DNA of 64,000 nucleotides. Origin: Siphlonurus alternatus. Its lineage: Eukaryota > Arthropoda > Insecta > Ephemeroptera > Siphlonuridae. Under the pieces are notes generated by a model that saw nothing but the letters and a program-made list of their open reading frames with translations, had not been told where the DNA came from and made no database searches. The stretch is taken from contig OX463788.1 in the NCBI GenBank assembly GCA_949825025.1, positions 34,025,078-34,089,077 on the forward strand, written 5' to 3'. The translations under genes were made by a program, and so were the position numbers. Each line of letters begins with the position of its first letter. The stretch's first letter is position 1. Positions 1 to 13,745 of the stretch are shown in pieces.

Positions 1-133
1 ATTCATAGGCTCTCCAGAAAAAAAAGGTGTCAGTGAATGTGTCAAAAAATATGGGGCCTCCTTACTTGACGAAACCATGTTATGGTAAAAAAATTATGAA
101 AATCTTCAATGTTGTTTTCATAAGAGTTTCTCT

Positions 134-415
134 CAGGGATCGGATGTGGATGCGGATGCAGATGCAAGATGCACACGGATGCGCAAAAATGGGCTTGCAT
201 CCGCATCCGTGCATCCCAGATGCACAGGAAAAAATGAATGCATCCGGATGCGCATCCCAGATGCACGGGGAAAAATGAATGCATCCGGATGCGCATCCCA
301 GATGCATGAAAAATAAATTTGCATCCGGATGCGCATCCATGGATGCACGAAAAATTAATTTGCATCCGGATGCGCATCTCGGATGCACGAAAAAAACGCG
401 TGCATCCGGTCCCTG
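134..415 (+). mobile_element. hAT-like MITE, GGATGCGCATCC family, short copy
   Basis: Begins CAGGGATCGGATG and ends CATCCGGTCCCTG, which are inverted ends. Between them are about nine words built on the palindrome GGATGCGCATCC, separated by short A-rich spacers such as GGGAAAAAATGAA. It is a deletion derivative of the 643-bp element at 21007..21649: the roughly 140-bp unique centre is missing. Target duplication is imperfect (GTTTCTCT at 126..133 and CTTTCTCT at 418..425, offset by two bases). Long reading frames on both strands here are by-products of the repeat and are not genes. Confidence 0.8.
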
Positions 416-741
416 GACTTTCTCTTGATTTTTTTATTTTTTTTTAGGGGAAAATGGATTTGAGCCAATTTTTTAATTGGTTTTAGTTTAGAGCTTAAGT
501 CATATAGAACATGGTAATTTTTAACATCCACCTAATGCAGTAATTTTACTATATATTCGAGGGTAAAGTAAGGCCCGTCATGCTAGATGACACATTCACT
601 CTGACTTTAGATTTCTTTTTCTGAAAATCAATGTGATATAATATATATATATATATTATATATTATATTATTATATTATTATTATTATATTATATTATAA
701 TATATTATATTATATTATTATTATATTATATATATATATAT
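416..741. repeat. AT-rich spacer ending in an imperfect (TA)n/(TTA)n tract
   Basis: No gene seen. From about 632 to 741 the sequence is an imperfect TA/TTA microsatellite that directly abuts the hAT-like element beginning at 742. Confidence 0.8.
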
Positions 742-3005
742 CAGGGGCGGCTCGTACTATAGTACTGCGGTACTGCAGCCCCCCCAGAAATTTTGGAAAC
801 AAACACACAATTAGAAATATCAAATAATCCTATAATTTTTCTGAACTTTCCAGCAAATTTTTATCAGTTCTAACATTTAAAATCATGAAATTTTTGCCGC
901 TGCCGCGTAAATTTATTCCCTCAGCGCTGCCCAGCGGAAGGTACTGCCACTACTATAGCCCAAAGCAGTGTTCCCACCCTCATTCTCCTCCTCTTCAACT
1001 CCCACTCAAGCCGTGTGATTTTGGAGCGATCGGGGACTGTGCGATCGGCAGTACCCGCAAGCTCATTGGTTCAACAGAACCAATGAGCTTGTGGTATTTG
1101 ACATGCGGGAATAATTTTGAACAACACTTCGAAGACCTTTCCTGTAATATGGTTTCATTGAGCAGATTAACAAAATTTTAATTACATTAATCAGTGAATA
1201 TACTAACAAAGATTGACTAAATATATTGAAGCACCTGAGGAATGAAGACCAGCACTTTAATTTTACTTTAATAAAAATATGACTGTCCCAAAAGAACCAA
1301 CACTTTTGTCTTTTGAAAATTAAGTGGTGTATGCATGTAAACAATCGTGAGATCTCACGTTCGAACAACGACAACAACAGGTTTCTTACTAACCACGCAG
1401 TTAGCGCCAGTCTAACTCGATGGCACTAAACGTCGATCGAATTAAGTGAGAAATCTGGATAACTTAATTCGTTCGTGAATCGCTCCCATGTATTTTATTA
1501 TAAATTATAAGTTTACCAGGAACAAGTCGATATACATGGGAGCTATTTATTTATTAATTATTCACTACAGCATTTTATACCATTAATGTGAAAATTCAAG
1601 CATAAAAATAAAACAATAAAACAAAAACAAGTTGTAAAATTGTACGAGTATACAAAATATAAGAAAACGTCGTTAACTATACTGCTCCAGGATGAGAAAA
1701 ATATATAGCTTATTTTCCCGGGTTTGCGTGTACTGGCAGTACATTATTTAGCAGCAAATATGCGATAGTTATAATCAAAGAAATATTGCATGGCTAAAAA
1801 AAAAAATAAAACAATAATAAAAAAATTGGGATCTTTGATCTGTTATACCGCTCGAGAGGAATCTAGGAATTTTCGGTATAAGACATTTCGGTGTAAGGAA
1901 TGTTCGGTGTAAGCGTTCGGTGTATATTGACAACATGTACTGACTATTGATATATATAGCATAAGTTCTTCTAGTTCTTCTAATTCTGAACTCAAATAGA
2001 AAAAGTATTAATAAATTGAAAAACAATTACATTATTTTATATTTAACAGTTTTATTAACGTTGCACCAAATTTTCTTTACGCTGAAAATTCCTTGCACCG
2101 AATCTTCCTTTCACCAAGATCTCTTTACACCGAAAGTTCCGTACACCGAACGCTTACACCGAACATTCCTTACACCGAAATGTCTTACACCGAAAATGCC
2201 GGATACCTGATAGGCGAAGTAGAGGAGAACATTTTATTATTATTTTTTTTTTTCGTAATTTTCATGACTGAGATTTTTTTAGCATTAGGTCAACTGATCC
2301 GTGTTATCTCTACCTTAACAGGATTACGATTATTTTTTTCTCAATTAAATAAATACTAATAATATTGAAATAATGTTTAATAATGCAATTTTTTCTTATA
2401 TAAATTTCATTTTTTATTTTTTTATTAAATTTTGTCTTTAAAAATTTATATTAGATTCTGGTTGTTGCTAATTTTGTACATATTGTATATACCATGATCG
2501 ATTTATTTGATGTTCATTATATACATTGCGTAAAAATTATACCAGACATTCAGGTTTCATATTAACAATGCAGTTTGAATGCAGTTTGATTGACACTATT
2601 ATTTAAAAAAAAAAGGGCTTAAAACAATATTTATTTTTATATAAATATATGTTTCTTACCACGTGAAAGGACTTATGAATTAAAAAAAATAATTAAAAAT
2701 TGGATATTATATTAAGTTTGAAACATTCAATCACGATTTCAAAAGGGCTCGCATAAGTGCATGTCATAACAAATTATAAATAAAATGCATGCATTTTTTT
2801 ATTTTAGATAATTTCTGCTTCGTTGTTGAGAGCATTATTATATGATTTTGTCATAATTTTACCCTAAAAAAGGGGCGTGTCCTTAAAAAAAATCGCGCCT
2901 GCGGCGGGCCATTGGGGGGCTCCGCCCCCCAAACCCCCCCCCCCATGGTGTTCTGCGGATCCCATGTCAGGCAGCACCCCCACGGAAAAGGGGCACGAGC
3001 CGCCC

Positions 3006-3008
<3 letters not shown>
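742..3008 (+). mobile_element. 2.27-kb hAT-like non-autonomous element, copy 1
   Basis: Bounded by CAGGGGCGGCTCGT (742..755) and its inverse at 2995..3008. Both sides run into (TA)n, so an 8-bp duplication cannot be told from the microsatellite. CAGGGGCGG ends are typical of hAT transposons, which is known for the superfamily. No transposase frame is present, so it is non-autonomous. Internal parts are an inverted array of TTCGGTGTAAG words (about 1863..2200), half of a TTAA fold-back MITE (about 2197..2320), and a G/C-rich stretch before the right end (about 2891..2945). A near-identical copy in opposite orientation lies at 52790..55066. Confidence 0.85.
1863..2200. repeat. Inverted array of TTCGGTGTAAG words inside the hAT-like element
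   Basis: Words related to TTCGGTGTAAGG occur about four times on the left (1872..1925). On the right they recur as TTACACCGAA about six times (2090..2195). Together they can fold into a large stem. The same block is present in the second copy of the host element (about 53598..53935). Confidence 0.75.
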
Positions 3009-4448
<1,440 letters not shown>

Positions 4449-7161
4449 CTGCACAATGCCAACTAAGAAGCATACAGCTGTGGCAACTTGAACAGGAGAC
4501 AACATTTCTACAGCCTCTTCAATATAGTCATCAATCAACATGGAGCTATTAGTGCTGTTAATAGAGTCCTCGGTAAATAAATCAATTGGTGCACTAGAGA
4601 ATTCCAGCACTGCATTGCTTGTCATGATGCAGACCACAGAAAATGTTCCTAAAAGCAGAATGTCAATCAGAACATTGTTGCATGATTTTGTCAGTGGGAA
4701 AGAGCATTCTAACAGGATGACCAAAACATAAAAAGGCACAGGAGGATTTCAGTATACAAGCTGAATGATTATTCAACAATATATCATGCAAAATTACAAT
4801 TTATGAATGCAAGTTTTGTTAACTGTTTTTACGATATGGTTGTCAATGAATTGTTAAACTAAATAAAGTTAAGAAAATAGCATTTGAATTCCAAGTATTT
4901 TCAATGTATTTAAAGAAAAAGGAGAAAATAAAGCACTCTCATGGCACTGTGCTTTCATAATATAATTTTAATTGTATGCTTTTTAATGTTTTTAATGTCT
5001 CTAATCATCGTGGTGGTGTTAAATATTCAATGTCAGCTTGGTAGATTGTGGCTAGTTTTCCAAGCACAAGTTGATATTGCATTACTATCAACTCTAGATT
5101 GGATATTTGACCACAATTTACATGCTGAGATTGAATAGTTAAACGCTACAACAACAAAATGATATACTTACTATTGCTTCTAAAAAGGCATGTAGTATAA
5201 TTACCAATCAAAAATTAGTCAAATACATTATAGGTTTCTTAGAGTGAGTGAGTGAGTGAGTGAGTGAGTGAGTGAGTGAGTGAGTGAGTGAGTGAGTGAG
5301 TGAGTGAGTGAGTGAGTGAGTGAGTGAGTGAGTGAGTGAGTGAGTGAGTGAGTGAGTGAGTGAGTGAGTGAGTGAGTGAGTGAGTGAGTGAGTGAGTGAG
5401 TGAGTGAGTGAGTGAGTGAGTGAGTGAGTGAGTGAGTGAGTGAGTGAGTGAGTGAGTGAGTGAGTGAGTGAGTGAGTGAGTGAGTGAGTGAGTGAATGAG
5501 TGAGTGGGAGCTGTAAAATATTTATTAATTTTAGTCCAAATGTACATAGCTCTTACCCATGGAGACATGATGGGAAGTGCCCATGAATGCATAGATGATG
5601 ACTGGGAAGAACGCCATGTAGAGACCAGTTATTGGGGGTACGCCAGCAAGCATAGCATAAGCAAGACCTGTAGCAAAATAAATGCAATTTTTAAATACTT
5701 TGACCAGCATTAAAAAAAAAAATAAAATATGTTTTTAAATCCATTGCAGGTCAAATTTTGTAATGCAAAAGAAATAGACCTAAGGACATTCAAATAGTAA
5801 ATGCAAATTTAATATTTTATAATAATAATGCAATTAAATTCTATATCTTTAAAATAACTAAAGACCATTTGATATTGAGAGGTCTTTAACTTTGACCACT
5901 TCTGTGATATGGTGTTTTATGCTTTGGATGTTTTATCCTCACTCATCCATTTAAGTTTTATTTTGTATCTATTCTTTTTGGGTGAAATTAATACAATAAA
6001 AAAATTATAAAAAATAACAATCAAACGAAAAAACTGATTAATTAATAAATAGATAGCGATAATTGATACGACAGCACTAGAAATCAATCACGTTCCTATG
6101 GATAGCCCCAATGACACTTAGCATATGTGGCAATATTGCACAGTGTTGCCAGCAAGGGATCATTAAGTTACAATCCCTGGCTCATGCTCATTTGCATTAA
6201 TTATGGCTTGCTTACACTGAAAAACTCGGGTTCATGGAATGAAGCAAGTATTTTTATTAAGCTAGTACGTACTTTTCATTAAATAATACTTGTTTTTAGA
6301 GTAATGTGTCTGTCCTAGCTGTTATTTCATATTGAAATAAAGGCAAATTTTTAAGCTTGGGAAACTAATGCAATTTAATATTTTTCTCTTTACTTTAACA
6401 AATTCAGAGAGTGAGGATAGAGCCGCCCCCCCCCCCAAAAAAAAAGAAAAACAAAAAACGAAACTCTTTACTAAGCGACCAACTGTTTGACTCTGCTAGT
6501 CCAATCAAAATTAAGCTTTGAGCCAAGGTTGCTTCTTACCTTGGGGTAGGTGCATCACACCCACGGTTAGACCCGAAATGATGTCACTTAGCAGGTCACG
6601 CCGCCAACTGTAGTCCGGCAACCATACCAACATGGGGATAAGATGACGAAGAAACCCCATTGCAGAGCAATCTTCTCTCTTTTTCCGGATGCGCTCACTC
6701 AGCACTAGGTAAAAAAAAACATTTTTAAGTATGAAGGTGTATTTACCAAGGACTTAGAACTATTTTTTTCCCAGCTACTAAATCTCAAAATTCTAAGAGT
6801 ACTAAATTTGTATGTTAAATTGGTTTTAAATATTTATTGCCCCTTTCCCCTCTTCCTCCCTTTCCCTTCACACATCAATTGAATTGTACATTGTCTTTGA
6901 AATTTCATTTGATAGAAGAATAAAAGCAACACTTCCTTTGTTGCCTCATACTTTAATTCAAATAATTACAACAACAAATAGTTGCACCTGTAGCATGTAA
7001 TTTGAAGAAGGCAGGGTATATAATTTCTAATTGGGGTGCATGGGCTCTGGTCTTTCCTGAGCTCTAAGTTTTACTCCAGAGTGGACAGGTTAGACATACA
7101 AAATACATATGTTATAATTAAGGTTATAAAAAGTCAATTAAAAAAAATAAAATAAAAAAAA

Positions 7162-7240
<79 letters not shown>

Positions 7241-9183
7241 AATAAAATAAAAAAAATTCTGTTAGTTCCGAGACAACAAAATATTTTCAAAAAGAGATAT
7301 GCGAGCATTTTAACTAAAATGTACTATGTTATGCGTAAACAATGACATTATTTTTTACATTATTTTTGAAAATGCATGGATGTTCAGCATTCAAAATATA
7401 CCATGGAACTGTATAGTATAAGTATGGACAGTAATTGTAATATTGAAAACCAAAATTAATTTTTAATGCTTAAATGAATAACAAGTTATGAAGATATGTT
7501 ACAATGTTATAAAATTTAAGCAATAAAATGATTATGAATTATGAAGAATGATTTTATTTAATTGTTTTGTTTTGTCCAAACTCGAAACTAATTCGTTTTT
7601 CGGCTTTGGGTCAAACCACGATGCTCCAATCTACTTCTGGTTAAATGAAAATGCTTCAAAGCCGGAGATCTGTTTTGGAGCATTCCGATTTGACCAGAAC
7701 TAGTTTGGAGCATCGTGGTTTGACCCTAAGTCGAAATGAGATATTATTTTGGGTTTGGAGCAAAATTTGCCCACCTATAGTTCTGGGCATTTTGCAGAGT
7801 TCACGTTACTAATTTATATTCTTTGATCATCGCAGTTTGAGTACTTCACGTCAAAATAATGCTTACCACATTTACTCAAGAGACGGATTATAAGTGCGCA
7901 GTACAATATTTGTTTAAAAAGTACTTTATTATTATTATTATTATTATTATTACTTTAAAAAAATAAAACTACAATTTTTTTAATTTATTGTTAGGGTCTA
8001 ATTGAATAAACTGCCATCATGTTTTTGTATTATAATAAATGCTCTGATCCCAGTGAGTTAAAACATAGGCTTGAGCAAAAAATAGGATAAATTTAGGGAA
8101 ATGACTGTCAACCTACCTTGACCAAAACCCGCCTTGTGACAGCTGAACAATAATAATTATTTTATAATTATTCATTTATTTTATAAATTTATAAAATAAT
8201 TATTCATTCGTCGTAAAAATGTCCCAAGGTTCACAAAAACTATGAAATAAATGACTAATAAATATCATGAAATTTAAAATTTTAAGTGAAGTTAGAAACC
8301 TGTAGTTTTTTTTACTCTTTTACTTTTAAGTAAAAAATTAAAGTACATTTTAAATAAATATTGTGCTGCGTATTTATAATCCGTACGTCTCTTGAGTAAA
8401 TGTGGTAAGCACTATTTTGACGTGAAGTACTCAAACTGATCAAAGAATATAAAAAAGTATACCGTGAATTCTGCAAAATGCGCAGATCTAGATGAGGTCA
8501 AATTTTGCTCCAAACCCGAAATAAAATCTCATTTCGGCTTTGGGTCAAGCCACGATGCTCCAATCTAGTGTTGGTCAAATAAAAATGCTCCAAAGCCAAA
8601 GTAAAATTCTCCATCGGCTTTGGAGCATTTCGATTTGACCAGAACTAGATTGGAGCATCGTGGTTTGATCCAAAGCCGAAAAACGAATTCATTTTGGGTT
8701 TGGAGCATCCCGCGATGCTCCAATCTAGTTCTGCGCATTTTTTTCGGCCCTGGGCCGAATTCAGCTTTGAGTGACAACATATTATTATATATTCAACTAG
8801 AGCTATAATTTTATCCTACCTATAGTTGCTTGAAAATAGTTTCAAACCCTGGCTTTTAAAAATGACCAGAAACAATAAATATAAAAAAAATTGTAAGTAT
8901 AATATTGAGAGAACAATAACTGCTGCGATTTTGATATTCACCAAGGTGGGGCAGTTGTGCGTAGGAATACAGTTTGTTGAAAGTGTCCTGGCGACAGGGT
9001 TGACGAGCGCGTATCCACTCCGCGGATGTGTAGCCGCCACTGACAGCAGCTCGGCTGGTTGCGGCGAGGGAGCGTGGTTCCTCCTTCGAGGCTGCAGTGG
9101 TAGACGACTCGGCGGGGCGCTCTGGAGCGACGGGAGAGGGGTGATGCTCGCTCGCCGCGCCGTCCACAGCCTCCCCGCTTTTG
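4449..9183 (-). CDS. SLC26-family sulfate/anion transporter, N-terminal half (four exons, partial)
   Basis: SLC26 proteins are multi-pass membrane exchangers or channels for sulfate, chloride, bicarbonate and similar anions. Exons in order on the minus strand: 9183..8942 (N-terminal cytosolic tail, Ala/Ser/Pro-rich, least certain), 6704..6540, 5667..5557 and 4648..4449. Each has GT-AG borders and phases 1, 1, 1 that agree. The joined product contains family hallmarks: [20 protein letters not shown], then [20 protein letters not shown], then [20 protein letters not shown], then [10 protein letters not shown] luminal loop with NST/NSS glycosylation sequons follows, and the fragment stops at FLVGIVQ before a strong donor. 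This covers roughly the first transmembrane helices; the remaining helices and the STAS domain must lie left of the window or beyond large introns. Which SLC26 paralogue it is cannot be told. The start codon is uncertain; no ATG lies in the first exon as spliced at 9183. Confidence 0.9.
5244..5510. repeat. (TGAG)n microsatellite, about 265 bp
   Basis: Almost perfect TGAG tandem repeat. It reads as (CTCA)n on the SLC26 coding strand and lies about 45 bp downstream of the donor of the exon ending at 5557. Confidence 0.97.
7156..7244. repeat. (TAAA)n microsatellite
   Basis: About 20 TAAA/AAAT units within the SLC26 intron. Confidence 0.95.
7575..8703. mobile_element. Fold-back element with about 345-bp inverted arms
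   Basis: The left arm (7575..7920) begins CCAAACTCGAAACTAATTCG. Its inverse forms the right arm (about 8355..8703). Shared landmarks are the word TCGGCTTTGGGTC, the word GATGCTCCAATCTA, and a stretch around the two (TA)-poor inner segments at 7800..7910 and 8360..8460. The outer part of each arm is itself built of alternating direct and inverted copies of GGAGCATCGTGGTTTGA/GATGCTCCAA. No coding capacity. It sits in an SLC26 intron. A further GATGCTCCAATCTAG unit runs to about 8770. Confidence 0.7.
8942..9183 (-). CDS. Probable SLC26 N-terminal exon
   Basis: GC-richer than its surroundings. It reads from an acceptor (…GTGTAG at 9184) through [20 protein letters not shown] and on to [20 protein letters not shown]. 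It ends in a phase-1 donor (GTGAAT, 8941..8936) that fits the exon at 6704. The Arg/Tyr-rich segment just before the membrane core resembles the usual SLC26 pre-membrane tail. An alternative first exon that continues upstream to 9257 is possible. Confidence 0.55.
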
Positions 9184-9477
9184 CTACACCAACACAAACA
9201 AGCCACTGTTTCAGCTCGTAATGAATAAGGCAGGCAAAGCTTGCTACAGATTTGCACTTATGAGAAGATAATTATTATATTATAAGAGTTAGCATCCAGA
9301 TACAAAACTCAAAAAGTTGGGAATGAGTACCTACATTTATTAATTGTATATTTTTGTCTTCACTGAACCTTTTCCTCTTGGCAAGGATTCAAAATATATA
9401 TATAAAAAAAAAACATTTTTTTTTTTCCGACATACAACAACTCTAGTATTTATTATAATTAAGGTATATTAAGGACT

Positions 9478-10240
9478 AAAAGGAGCATTAAAATTACACT
9501 CCAGAAAAGTTGGAACCAGCGAAAATCCCTCACCTGAGTTATCATATTTCATATTGTAACCAAAAAGTCGTAAAATTTGCTTCATGTCACGATTGAAGCT
9601 CGTCTTACCGCGAGAGCCGGGACGACGATGGCCATGTACTACTTGTCCTTGTAGTCCTTCAACCATATATTCGCTTGAATAGCCCTACACATATGGGGAA
9701 TTTTATTAATTTGTGAAATTGTGATTTATTAGACATGAACACATGTTTTATTTTTTAGAGCATGTGAACTTTTCAAAAGTTCATTATTAATTAATAACAT
9801 TATGTATATAATATACATATTTGAAAAAATTCACACGCTCTAAAGAAAAAATAAAAGTTAATTAATAGCGACTTGTATTAAAATATACTGTATATTGTAT
9901 ATTAGTATATTTATAACATTATTTTATAAGCCAATTTCAGTCAATATATTTATATTTTATGCTGGGAATTAAAAAGTTCACATGCTACAAATAAAAAACG
10001 GGTGTTCATATCCACAGTATATCACTATATTACATACTAATAAAATTTCCCATATGTGGGGCCATTTGCGCGAATGGTTGAAGGACTTCAAGGCCATCGT
10101 GCCCATTGTCATCGACGTCGTCCCGGCTCCTGTCGTTATTAAGTTTTTTTCTGATCATGCACCATCAGATGAGGGAGATTCGCTCGCTAACCGGGAGCCT
10201 AACCCCGACTTTTCTTGAGGGCAATTTTATGCTCCGTATT
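9478..10240. mobile_element. Diverged fold-back MITE
   Basis: Left: GGAGCATTAAAATTACACTC… at 9480 and CATATGGGGAATTTTATTAA at about 9690. Right: their inverses, AATAAAATTTCCCATATG at about 10037 and GGGCAATTTTATGCTCC at 10219. The arms are clearly related but diverged, with about 340 bp between them. Both arms give short open frames that are mirror translations of each other and not genes. Confidence 0.55.
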
Positions 10241-11080
10241 CATACCTACATTCTTGTTTTGAGTGTAATAATTAATAATGTATTATATAGAAATACACCA
10301 GCCGTGTCTATACCTCACGCTTTTATAAATTTTTAGTAACTATTGAATTAAATATACATATAAAACATTGATTATGACACACACATGACAGAGAGATGAA
10401 AATTTTAAAACCCGCGCGAATAATTTAAGGTAAATTTTTTTGCGGTTTTCATGATATACATTTAGTGCCAGTGGCCGCCATGGGGAAAGGGGGCGGAAGA
10501 GATCTTCCGATCTTCCTTAGCCACGGGGGCCGTCGGGGGCCAACGGGACTGAAGAAGGGGTGGGGGGAGAAGGGGAGGGGGAGCTGTCTGTGGTAAAGGG
10601 TAGCAGCATATAGGAATCAGAAATTAATAGAAATTAACACAGAGTAAAGTCTACGGCAGGGAAGGTGACGAATAGAAAGAAATTAAGAAAATGAATACTG
10701 ACATTAAAAATTATTGAAAAATTGCTTAGGAACAAAACACACCAATAGTAATTTATGTAGTTGTACTGTATACAGTATATATAATGTATGTTACTGTTAG
10801 CTCAATTAATATTTTGCTATGTAAAGACATATCCATTACTTCATTTTCTATGAATGTCAAGACAATTTGTTTTCCAAAGCGAAAAATGAAGGATTTTTTT
10901 TTTTAAGTAGTCACAATTTGCACTATTTACGTTGTTGTATTAGTAAACGTTATGATTGAATCTATAATGCTGTTCATTACATACAAATGCACAAAGTTTG
11001 CGATCTCCAGACCAATGAGAGTGCGTATGCCTTGTGCAGGTGCTGCATATATTCTTGTAAGTCGAGCTGAAATAATAACT

Positions 11081-11139
<59 letters not shown>

Positions 11140-12006
11140 CATATATATACACACACATATATATACATAATATTAATAATATTATTATATACAGAGGTAT
11201 ATAATTTTGATATTATTAATTAAAAGATTTTTGTCACTTCGCTCGAATAATATTATTTATAACACGTACAGTTCACTATATTTGCTTCGAGATTTGGGTT
11301 TATAATTGAGTCTCGTGGCTTTGTGGCTTTGATTTTTATCGTTTATTTATTCATCCCCACCCCCGCTTTTCATGAAAGCTAATTCTGAAATTTTGCCCCG
11401 TGCTAAAATTTAGAGGGAACGCTTCTGATTAAACTGGTAATTCTTTTGTCATACCAATGAGTGTGCTCACTCTTAGCATCTCATAACTCTATGTAACTAC
11501 TACGTTTACACGACAGTGCAAAACTTCAGCGTATTTGTTGGTTAAATCCAAGATGATACTTGCGTAGTCTTTTTAATTCCTTCTAATTAAATACCGCATC
11601 TGCAGAGGAAAACTAATAATTTAAGACCTACAACTTAAGTTATTTTCTAAAGTAACTAAATCAGTGATTTCATACTGTTAAATTAAAAAAAAAAGAAGAA
11701 GATAAAGAAAATGAGAATAAAAAACGATTCAAGTAAATCTGAGAAAAAATAATACCATGATTTGAAGGTTTTACTTTATATACAATTACAATTATTTTTT
11801 TGGCAATTTTTTACAAATACTTACGGTTCTGCACGAAACTGTATGGACATATAATTTCTCTCTATATAACAATATGCGAAATCAAAACCACACAATTACC
11901 GTTGATTTAGAGTCCATGTACTTTTTTCCAGTGAAACTAAATGATATAGAAAAATTAAATAAAGTTGAATATATCGTACGCAAATGAAATAATAATAATA
12001 ATAATA
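10241..12006. other. Intergenic AT-rich DNA with (TA)n at 11086..11137
   Basis: Includes a G/C-rich patch at 10465..10580 starting CAGTGGCCGCC, which resembles a lone hAT-type end without a partner. No exon or RNA gene recognised. Confidence 0.5.
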
Positions 12007-12469
<463 letters not shown>

Positions 12470-13675
12470 GGTGTCGTCAGGTGGTCGGAGACGTCACTGC
12501 AAGCTTTTGATAGAAAAGTGAGAACCACCCTGACGAAGCACAGGATACATCACCCGAGGAGCTCAGTCGAGAGACTGTACCTTTCACGTCATGTAGGTGG
12601 AAGAGGTTTGCTCAGCATGGAGATGATGTGTCGTCAGCAGGAGTTGAAACTTCGGCAGTACTTTGTGTCACGTGGTGATGGGTTGCATGCAGCTATTTGC
12701 AACCAGGACCGTGGCTACACTCCGCTACATTTGAGTGAGCAAGAGTTTCAGCCTGCCATTAGAACCCAGGCTGACAGAGTTTTGGAGTGGTCAACAAAAG
12801 CATTGCAGGGTCGGTTTGCTGCAGCGTTATCTTCGGATCAGGTGGACACCAAGAGTTCCACCGAGTGGCTGCGGACAAGTGGGTTGTTTGCGGAGACAGA
12901 GGGCTTTGTCTGTGCCATACAGGATCAGGTCATCAGGACTAGGGCGTATGAGCGACACATCCTCAAAGTCAACATCAGTGACCGGTGTCGTCTGTGCAAG
13001 CAGGCTAACGAGTCCATTCAGCATGTCACTGGGGGCTGTCCAGTGCTTGCTCCAAAAGAGTACTTAGAGCGCCACAATTCTGTTGCCAAAGTTGTACATC
13101 AAGCTTTGGCCAAGAAAGTTGGTCTCATTGAGACAGAGGTTCCGTACTATAAGTGCAAGCCGGAACAAGTTCTCCGTAATCAGGATGCAAAAATCCTGTG
13201 GGATTCTGCCATCACCACAGATAGAGCTGTTGAAGCAAACAGACCTGATCTTGTTCTCTTCGACAAGAAAGCTCGAACAGCGGTGATTGTCGACATTGCT
13301 GTCCCGCTGGACGAGAATCTTGTGACCACAGTTGCGGAGAAAAAGCGCAAGTACCAGCCACTTGCTGTCGAGCTCAAAGACATGTACCAGCTCCGTAGTG
13401 TTGATGTGGTTCCAGTTGTGATCTCTAGTAACGGTCTTGTGACCAAAGACTGGTCATTTGCCAGAGAGAAGTTGGCTCTCAAAGAATACCATATGCGTGT
13501 CATGCAGAAGGCTGCTATTCTTGGCACGGCTAACATTGTGCGCAAGGTTTTGAGCTTGTAGCACCCCCGCATGTGTACCCGCAATCCCCTCTCAATGTTT
13601 GGTACGGGCGCTTGCACCTTGGCTTGATTGAGCCCGGTGTTAGTGTTTATGAAGAAGAAAGCAAGAAAAAGACAT
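12470..13675 (+). mobile_element. 5'-truncated LINE tail encoding CCHC + restriction-like endonuclease, copy A
   Basis: An open frame runs from the truncation point to a TAG at 13561 (347 codons from the GTG at 12518, but open further 5', so no true start). Early in it is the reverse-transcriptase C-terminal segment (RLYLSRHVGGRGL). Next is a C-x2-C-x8-H-x4-C knuckle (about residues 157..174, CRLCKQANESIQHVTGGC). A PD-(D/E)xK-type endonuclease core follows (RPDLVLFDK at 232..240, then VIVDIAVP with D249). This order is known from R2/NeSL-like non-LTR retrotransposons, whose endonuclease nicks target DNA for target-primed reverse transcription. Here the RT core is missing, so it cannot act alone. 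The 3' UTR ends …AAGAAAAAGACATAATAAT, followed by a (TAA)n tail. Confidence 0.85.
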
Positions 13676-13745
13676 AATAATAATAATAATAATAATATAC
13701 GTTTATATATACGTATATACGTATATATAACGCTGGATATACGTT

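Noticed and set aside
10469..10580. Possible hAT element beginning CAGTGGCCGCC
   Set aside because: No inverted partner or target duplication found nearby.
13180..13617. Antisense frames opposite the LINE tails (also 14457..14987)
   Set aside because: Shadow frames of the endonuclease coding strand; no motif recognised.
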